DNA of 9,886 nucleotides, from positions 1-9,886 of the forward strand of contig JAFYAB010000019.1 in NCBI GenBank assembly GCA_017540945.1, written 5' to 3'. Position numbers and translations under genes: made by a program. The notes beneath the pieces are model-generated. The model saw only the letters and a list, made by a program, of their open reading frames with translations. It searched no databases and was not told where the DNA came from. Every line of letters begins with the position of its first letter. Within the stretch, counting starts at the first letter, position 1. Shown piece after piece: positions 6,431 to 9,886 of this stretch. This stretch comes from Oscillospiraceae bacterium (GTDB taxonomy: Bacteria > Bacillota_A > Clostridia > Oscillospirales > Oscillospiraceae).

Positions 6431-7654
6431 ATGGATAAGGGGACGATCCGGGGAGGGGGGAGAGATTCGGAATCTTCCCCCTCCCCGGCGTGTCTTTACC
6501 TGCTGGTGGACGGGCTCCACGAGCCGCTGGTCACGGAGGAGCTCTGGCAGGCGGCCCAGGTAAAGCTGAAGGCCCAGGCAAAGAAATACGAGCACGTGAA
6601 CAAGCAGAAGGACGTGCGCACCCATCTGCTCACAGGGATCGTCAAGTGCCCGGTCTGCGGAGCGGGCATGTTCGGCAACAAGAGCATCAAGCACAGGAAG
6701 GACGGCAGCAAGTACAAGGACTTCTACTATTACGGCTGCAAGCACCACAACCAGGTCCGGGGTCACAAATGTGACTTCAAGCCCCAGATCCGGGAGGAGC
6801 TGCTGGACGGCGCGGTGGCGGAGGTCATTGCCAAGCTGGTGCAGAATCCGACCTTTGCCGCCATGATGCGGGAGAAGATCGGAGAGCGGGTGGATACCGC
6901 GGCCATCGAGGAGGAGATCCGGGCGCTGGAGCAGCAGCTGCGGCAGGCCCTGGGCCGTAAGAAAAAGCTCATGGAGGAGATCGACGCTCTGGACCCGGAC
7001 GACCGGCACTATACGGCGAGAAAAGCCGACCTTGACGAACGGCTCTACAAAATGTATGATAAGATAGAAGACGTGGAGAACAAGCTGCTCTCCGCCCGGG
7101 CGAAGAAGGCCACGGTGGAGGCCGAGGGCATCACCGCCGACAACATCTACCGGATCTTGCTGCAGTTCGACAAGCTCTATGACCACATGGACGAGGACGA
7201 GCGCCGCGCGCTGGTGAAGGGCCTGATCTCCAAGATCCAGCTCTGGCCGGAGCGGCAGCCCAACGGACAGTGGCTGAAATCCATCCGATTCAGCCTGCCG
7301 ATCATCCCGGAATCCATGGAAATCGGTTTGGAGCAAAGTTCTCAAACTGAGACGGTTGTTCAATTGGTCAGAAAAAATCCAGACATGACCGTCAGCGTGA
7401 CCCTCAATCTGGAGGACGCCGACCTGACCGCTTCCGAGGCAATGGCCACCTATGAACAGATCAAGGCCTACGTCCTGGAAACCTACGGCCTCCGGGTCAC
7501 CAGCCTCCAGATCGCCCAAACCAAACGCAAACTCGGCCTCCCCACCGGCGAGCACTATAACCTCTCCCAAAAAGAAAACCAGGTCATCCCCAACTGCCCA
7601 CCCGAGAAAGAATCCGCCATCCGGGAAGCCCTGCGGCACTTTCGCATGGTATAA
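6431..7654 (+). pseudogene. Large serine recombinase, C-terminal remnant lacking the catalytic domain
   Basis: Recognisable homology starts at about 6497 with Y-L-L-V-D-G-L-H-E-P-L-V-T-E-E-L-W, the end of the recombinase domain of large serine recombinases. A zinc ribbon follows (C-P-V-C at 6647-6658, later Cys codons at 6737 and 6770), then a long charged coiled coil (about 6900-7130). The end is the tail usual in clostridial members, including the Y-E-Q-I-K-A-Y-V-L-E region, S-L-Q-I-A-Q, and C-P-P-E-K-E near the stop. The N-terminal resolvase domain with its catalytic Ser is absent from the frame and from the 360 bp upstream, so it cannot catalyse recombination alone. The remaining frame is intact. 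An in-frame ATG at 6431 has GGAAGG 10 bases upstream and would give 407 residues, so a DNA-binding fragment might be made. Full-length relatives are several hundred residues long with a catalytic domain at the front. I call it a pseudogene, with the start uncertain. Confidence 0.8.
6448..6488. repeat. 41-nt near-perfect inverted repeat at the recombinase truncation point
   Basis: The outer arms CCGGGGAGGGGG (6448-6459) and CCCCCTCCCCGG (6477-6488) pair perfectly over 12 bp. Inside, AGATTC (6463-6468) and GAATCT (6470-6475) nearly close the structure, leaving a small bulge (6460-6462 against 6476) and a tight loop. Recombinase homology begins within about 10 bases of its right end. It could be a hairpin in RNA, an element end, or the footprint of the rearrangement. 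No T-run follows, so a terminator is unlikely. Confidence 0.65.
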
Positions 7655-7701
7655 CAAAATATAATAGACGCAGAAACAGATATATCTGTCCCGCACATTC
7701 G

Positions 7702-7755
7702 ACAAGCTCGCCTCCTTCGGCTACAATAAGGCCGAAGGAGGCGAGCTTTGTTTTT
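7702..7755 (+). terminator. Rho-independent terminator after the recombinase remnant
   Basis: A perfect 18-bp stem (AAGCTCGCCTCCTTCGGC at 7704-7721 with its complement at 7731-7748) and a 9-base loop (TACAATAAG) are followed by TGTTTTT. The arms extend slightly with one bulged base (AC at 7702-7703 with GT). The T-run is only on the + strand side, so it ends rightward transcription, 50 bp after the recombinase stop, and is not a good terminator for the converging symporter gene. Confidence 0.92.
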
Positions 7756-7763
7756 AACAAGCC

Positions 7764-7792
7764 CCCACCGTAGCGGCGCACGTCGTGTGCCA
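7764..7792. repeat. Palindromic intergenic repeat, copy 1
   Basis: A 29-bp unit beginning CCCACCGTAGCGGCGCAC. Its core is an inverted repeat GGCGCAC (7775-7781) / GTGTGCC (7785-7791) with one G-T pair. It matches copy 2 at 24 of 29 positions. It resembles short REP-like intergenic palindromes of gut Clostridia, whose role is unknown. Confidence 0.7.
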
Positions 7793-7801
7793 AGCCCAAA
7801 T

Positions 7802-7830
7802 CCCACTGTAGCGGCGCACAGTGTGCGCCA
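7802..7830. repeat. Palindromic intergenic repeat, copy 2
   Basis: The second unit begins 38 bp after the first and is in the same orientation (CCCACTGTAGCGGCGCAC start). Its core is a perfect inverted repeat GGCGCAC (7813-7819) / GTGCGCC (7823-7829) with a 3-base centre. The change at 7826 relative to copy 1 restores full pairing, so the palindrome itself appears to be the conserved feature. Confidence 0.7.
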
Positions 7831-7963
7831 CAATGAGAAGAACCAAAACGAATTCAACGATTGGAGGTATGCAAAATGTTGGGATTGACTTACCATTAGG
7901 AAGGCGACTATCTGATGACTGGCTGTGCAAGCCGAAAAGAAGATGCGGAACAAAGGGGACCGG
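7831..7963. other. Intergenic stretch with a short open frame only
   Basis: This 133-bp piece lies between the palindromic repeats and the end of the symporter gene. A GGAGG at 7863-7867 is followed at good spacing by ATG 7876, but that frame encodes only seven residues (MLGLTYH) before TAG at 7897-7899. Another ATG at 7869 opens a frame running antisense into the symporter gene with no recognisable protein. I see no terminator for the symporter on the - strand here. Confidence 0.4.
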
Positions 7964-9190
7964 TTACTTTAAGGCAGCTTTGGCGGCTCTGCGCTTCTCC
8001 ATTGCAGATACGACGATGGCGCAGGAGGCGTCGCCCACGATGTTGACGGTGGTTCGGCCCATATCGAAGATGCGGTCCACGCCGGCGACCAGGGCGATGC
8101 CCTCTACCGGCAGGCCGACGGACTGCAGCACCATAGCCAGCATGACCATGCCGGCGCCGGGAACGCCGGCGGTGCCGATGGACGCCAGCGTCGCCGTGAG
8201 AATGATGCTCAGCATCTGCGGCAGCGTCAGACTGATGCCGAAGCAGGAGGCAATGAAGATGGCGCACACGCCCTGATAGATGGCGGTGCCGTCCATGTTG
8301 ATGGTCGCCCCCAGGGGCAGGACGAAGGAGGAGATGTCCTTATCCGCGCCCAGGCTCTCGGCGCACTCCATGTTGATGGGCAGGGAGCCCACGGAGGAGG
8401 CGGAGGAAAAGGCAAACATGATGGCGGGCAGCATGCCCTTGAAGAATTTCAGCGGACTCAGGCCTGCCAGCGTTCGGACGGAGATGGAATAGACGATGAT
8501 CGCGTGGAGGATATAACCGATGAAAGCAACCAGCAGGACCTTTGCGAGGGAACCCAGAACGGCGGGGCCGTTCTCCGCGACCACCGGACAGATCAGGCAG
8601 AACACACCGATGGGGGAGAGCTTCACGATCAGCTCCATGGCCTTGAGGAAGGTGTCGTTGAGGATATCCACCAGCCTGAACTCCAGGTTGGCGTGCTTGT
8701 CCTTGATAAGCAGCAGCGCGAAGCCGATAAGGATGCTGGCAACGATAATCTGCAGCATATTCGCCTCGACGAAGGGCTTGAGGAAGTTGGAGGGGAAGAT
8801 CCCCACGAGGGTGTCCATGAAGTTGACCGGCTCCGAGGCCTCGTAACTCAGGTCTGAGGTTTGGAGCACCGGAAAGATCCCTTTGAAGAGCTTGGCCAGG
8901 ATCAGGCCGATGGTGATGGCAAAGGCCGTGGTGATCAGGTAGTAGACGATGGTTTTGACGCCGATGGAGCCGACCTTGCGGATGTCACGCATGGAGATGA
9001 CGCCAGCCATGATCGAGAAGAAGACCAGCGGCGTGACGACCCACTTGATCAGGTTCAGAAAGATCGTACCGAAGGGCTTGATGTAGGAGGTGGCGATGTC
9101 GGCGTTCTTCATCAGGCAGATGCCCGCGATGATGCCCAGAAGCAGCGCAATGAAGATCTGCGTTGCCAGGGAAAGCTTTCTCTTCTTCAT
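7964..9190 (-). CDS. Dicarboxylate/amino acid:cation symporter (SDF / glutamate transporter family)
   Basis: A 408-residue integral membrane protein, full length for the family that includes GltP and the archaeal homologue GltPh. It imports acidic amino acids or C4-dicarboxylates with Na+ or H+ across the cytoplasmic membrane. Diagnostic motifs are all present: the Ser-rich hairpin F-S-S-A-S-S-V-G-S-L-P (261-271), N-M-D-G-T (298-302) in TM7, the second hairpin G-V-P-G-A-G (342-347), and D-R-I-F-D-M-G-R-T-T-V-N-I-V-G-D (372-387) in TM8. Arg379 matches the arginine that binds the substrate side-chain carboxylate in GltPh, supporting an acidic rather than neutral substrate; the exact substrate is not determined. 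The start at 9190 is fixed by AAAGGA (9199-9204, - strand). It lies 42 bp downstream of the aldo/keto reductase gene on the same strand, with no convincing promoter between, so co-transcription is likely. Confidence 0.96.
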   Translation of the reverse strand: MKKRKLSLATQIFIALLLGIIAGICLMKNADIATSYIKPFGTIFLNLIKWVVTPLVFFSIMAGVISMRDIRKVGSIGVKTIVYYLITTAFAITIGLILAKLFKGIFPVLQTSDLSYEASEPVNFMDTLVGIFPSNFLKPFVEANMLQIIVASILIGFALLLIKDKHANLEFRLVDILNDTFLKAMELIVKLSPIGVFCLICPVVAENGPAVLGSLAKVLLVAFIGYILHAIIVYSISVRTLAGLSPLKFFKGMLPAIMFAFSSASSVGSLPINMECAESLGADKDISSFVLPLGATINMDGTAIYQGVCAIFIASCFGISLTLPQMLSIILTATLASIGTAGVPGAGMVMLAMVLQSVGLPVEGIALVAGVDRIFDMGRTTVNIVGDASCAIVVSAMEKRRAAKAALK

Positions 9191-9232
9191 GCTTTGATTC
9201 CTTTCTCTGTCAAGCCAAGCTTGTCTCTGCGC

Positions 9233-9886
9233 TCAACGATCAAAATGAGCGGAAACCTGCTGCATCAGCGAGACGATGGGCAGGTGCTGGGGACAGACGC
9301 CCTCGCACTGGCCGCAGCCGATGCAGTCGCCGGCTTTGCCGTGCGTTCTTGTGAGCTTATTATAGTTGGAATAGTTGGCGGTCCAGCCCTTCTGCGCCAG
9401 ATCCTCCCGCATATCTTCGTTGTAGAGGGAAAAATACTTGGGAATGGCGATCTGCATGGGGCAGCCGTCCGTGCAGTAGGAACAGGCTGTACAGGCAACG
9501 GCAATCTTCTGGTTGATGATCTCCGCCGCCCGGGCTGTCAGGGCGAGCTCTTGTCCGGATAAGGGCCGGAAGTTCTCCATGGTCCGCAGATTGTCCTCCA
9601 TCTGCTCCAGGGAGCTCATGCCGGAGAGGACCATCCTGACGTTTTCCTGGCTGGCCGCGAAGCGGATCGCCCAGGAGGGGATCGACTGTTCCGGCGCGGC
9701 AGCTTTCAGAAGGGCTTCCGCTTCCGCAGGCAGGCGGGCCAGAGTGCCGCCCTTCACCGGCTCCATCACGATCACGTCCTTGCCGTGCTTCACCGCCGTC
9801 TCATAGACAGCGCGGGATTGGATCCATTCACTCTCCCAGTCCAGATAGTTGAGCTGGATCTGCACGAATTCCATTTCCGGGTGCTC
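9233..9886 (-). CDS. Aldo/keto reductase with C-terminal 4Fe-4S domain (N-terminus outside window)
   Basis: The frame is open at the right edge, so 217 C-terminal residues are visible and the catalytic N-terminal half lies outside. The visible part starts in the barrel of the aldo/keto reductase family (H-P-E-M-E-F-V-Q-I-Q-L-N-Y) and includes the strand V-I-V-M-E-P-V-K-G-G-T-L-A. A ferredoxin-like extension follows with two clustered Cys motifs, C-x2-C-x2-C-x3-C-P, at 9458-9493 (CTACSYCTDGCP) and 9290-9325 (CIGCGQCEGVCP). They are predicted to bind two 4Fe-4S clusters. This NAD(P)H-type oxidoreductase subgroup with iron-sulfur clusters is common in anaerobes; its carbonyl substrate is generally unknown. 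The stop is 42 bp before the symporter start, suggesting a shared transcript, perhaps linking uptake with metabolism of the same compound, which is inference. Confidence 0.93.
   Translation of the reverse strand, partial: EHPEMEFVQIQLNYLDWESEWIQSRAVYETAVKHGKDVIVMEPVKGGTLARLPAEAEALLKAAAPEQSIPSWAIRFAASQENVRMVLSGMSSLEQMEDNLRTMENFRPLSGQELALTARAAEIINQKIAVACTACSYCTDGCPMQIAIPKYFSLYNEDMREDLAQKGWTANYSNYNKLTRTHGKAGDCIGCGQCEGVCPQHLPIVSLMQQVSAHFDR

Noticed and set aside
6438..6460. Possible G-quadruplex in the G-rich stretch
   Set aside because: Only three separated G-runs of three or more are present close together; the six-G run cannot supply two runs with a loop. The hairpin explains the base composition better.
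6383..7705. Long open frame on the - strand (440 codons) opposite the recombinase remnant
   Set aside because: No recognisable domain. The + strand has clear recombinase homology and a terminator in that direction.
7764..7830. CRISPR array
   Set aside because: There are only two repeat copies, the spacing between them is 9 bases, and no cas genes are nearby.
7821..8276. Open frame on the + strand at the end of the symporter gene
   Set aside because: Most of it is antisense to conserved symporter motifs and the translated protein resembles no family.
9208..9213. Perfect TTGACA on the - strand between the reductase and symporter genes
   Set aside because: The -10 box would fall at the start codon, where no TATAAT-like sequence exists, so it does not make a usable promoter.

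Overview
The window is GC-rich bacterial DNA with tight gene packing. Ribosome binding sites are strong AAGGAGG-type. It also carries a LytTR-type regulator, a clostridial-type large serine recombinase remnant and an aldo/keto reductase with two ferredoxin-like clusters. Together these point to an anaerobic, high-GC member of the Clostridia, most likely gut Oscillospiraceae. That placement is inference from style and gene families; no rRNA or species marker is present.

Positions 1-6134 (+ strand) hold one dense gene cluster. In order it encodes the 3' end of an unrecognised gene, a cytosolic thioredoxin with a CGPC active site, a small lipoprotein, two 580-residue ABC exporter half-transporters (probably a heterodimer), a small membrane-anchored extracytoplasmic protein, and a LytTR-family regulator. 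Junctions are 1 to 66 bp or overlapping. The longest gap (1331-1395) contains a perfect 12-bp hairpin that may split or tune expression between the lipoprotein and the exporter. The lipoprotein and the anchored protein share an N-terminal motif and similar size. They therefore look like paralogues flanking the exporter, one held by a lipid and the other by a membrane helix. The regulator's receiver domain lacks the usual phosphoacceptor Asp (Asn56) and the conserved Lys (Leu108). This cassette is the most interesting part of the window; its substrate is not evident.

Positions 6135-6490 contain no convincing gene. The segment includes several inverted repeats and ends in a 41-nt near-perfect palindrome lying exactly where recombinase homology begins. 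Positions 6431-7654 encode only the C-terminal part of a large serine recombinase (end of the recombinase domain, zinc ribbon, coiled coil, family tail) without its catalytic domain. A textbook rho-independent terminator follows at 7702-7755.

Positions 7756-7963 are intergenic and carry two copies of a 29-bp palindromic repeat. From 7964 to the right edge, the - strand carries a dicarboxylate/amino acid:cation symporter of the glutamate transporter (SDF) family. Upstream of it lies the C-terminal part of an aldo/keto reductase with two 4Fe-4S cysteine motifs, 42 bp away and probably in the same operon. The two gene sets converge on the 7655-7963 region.
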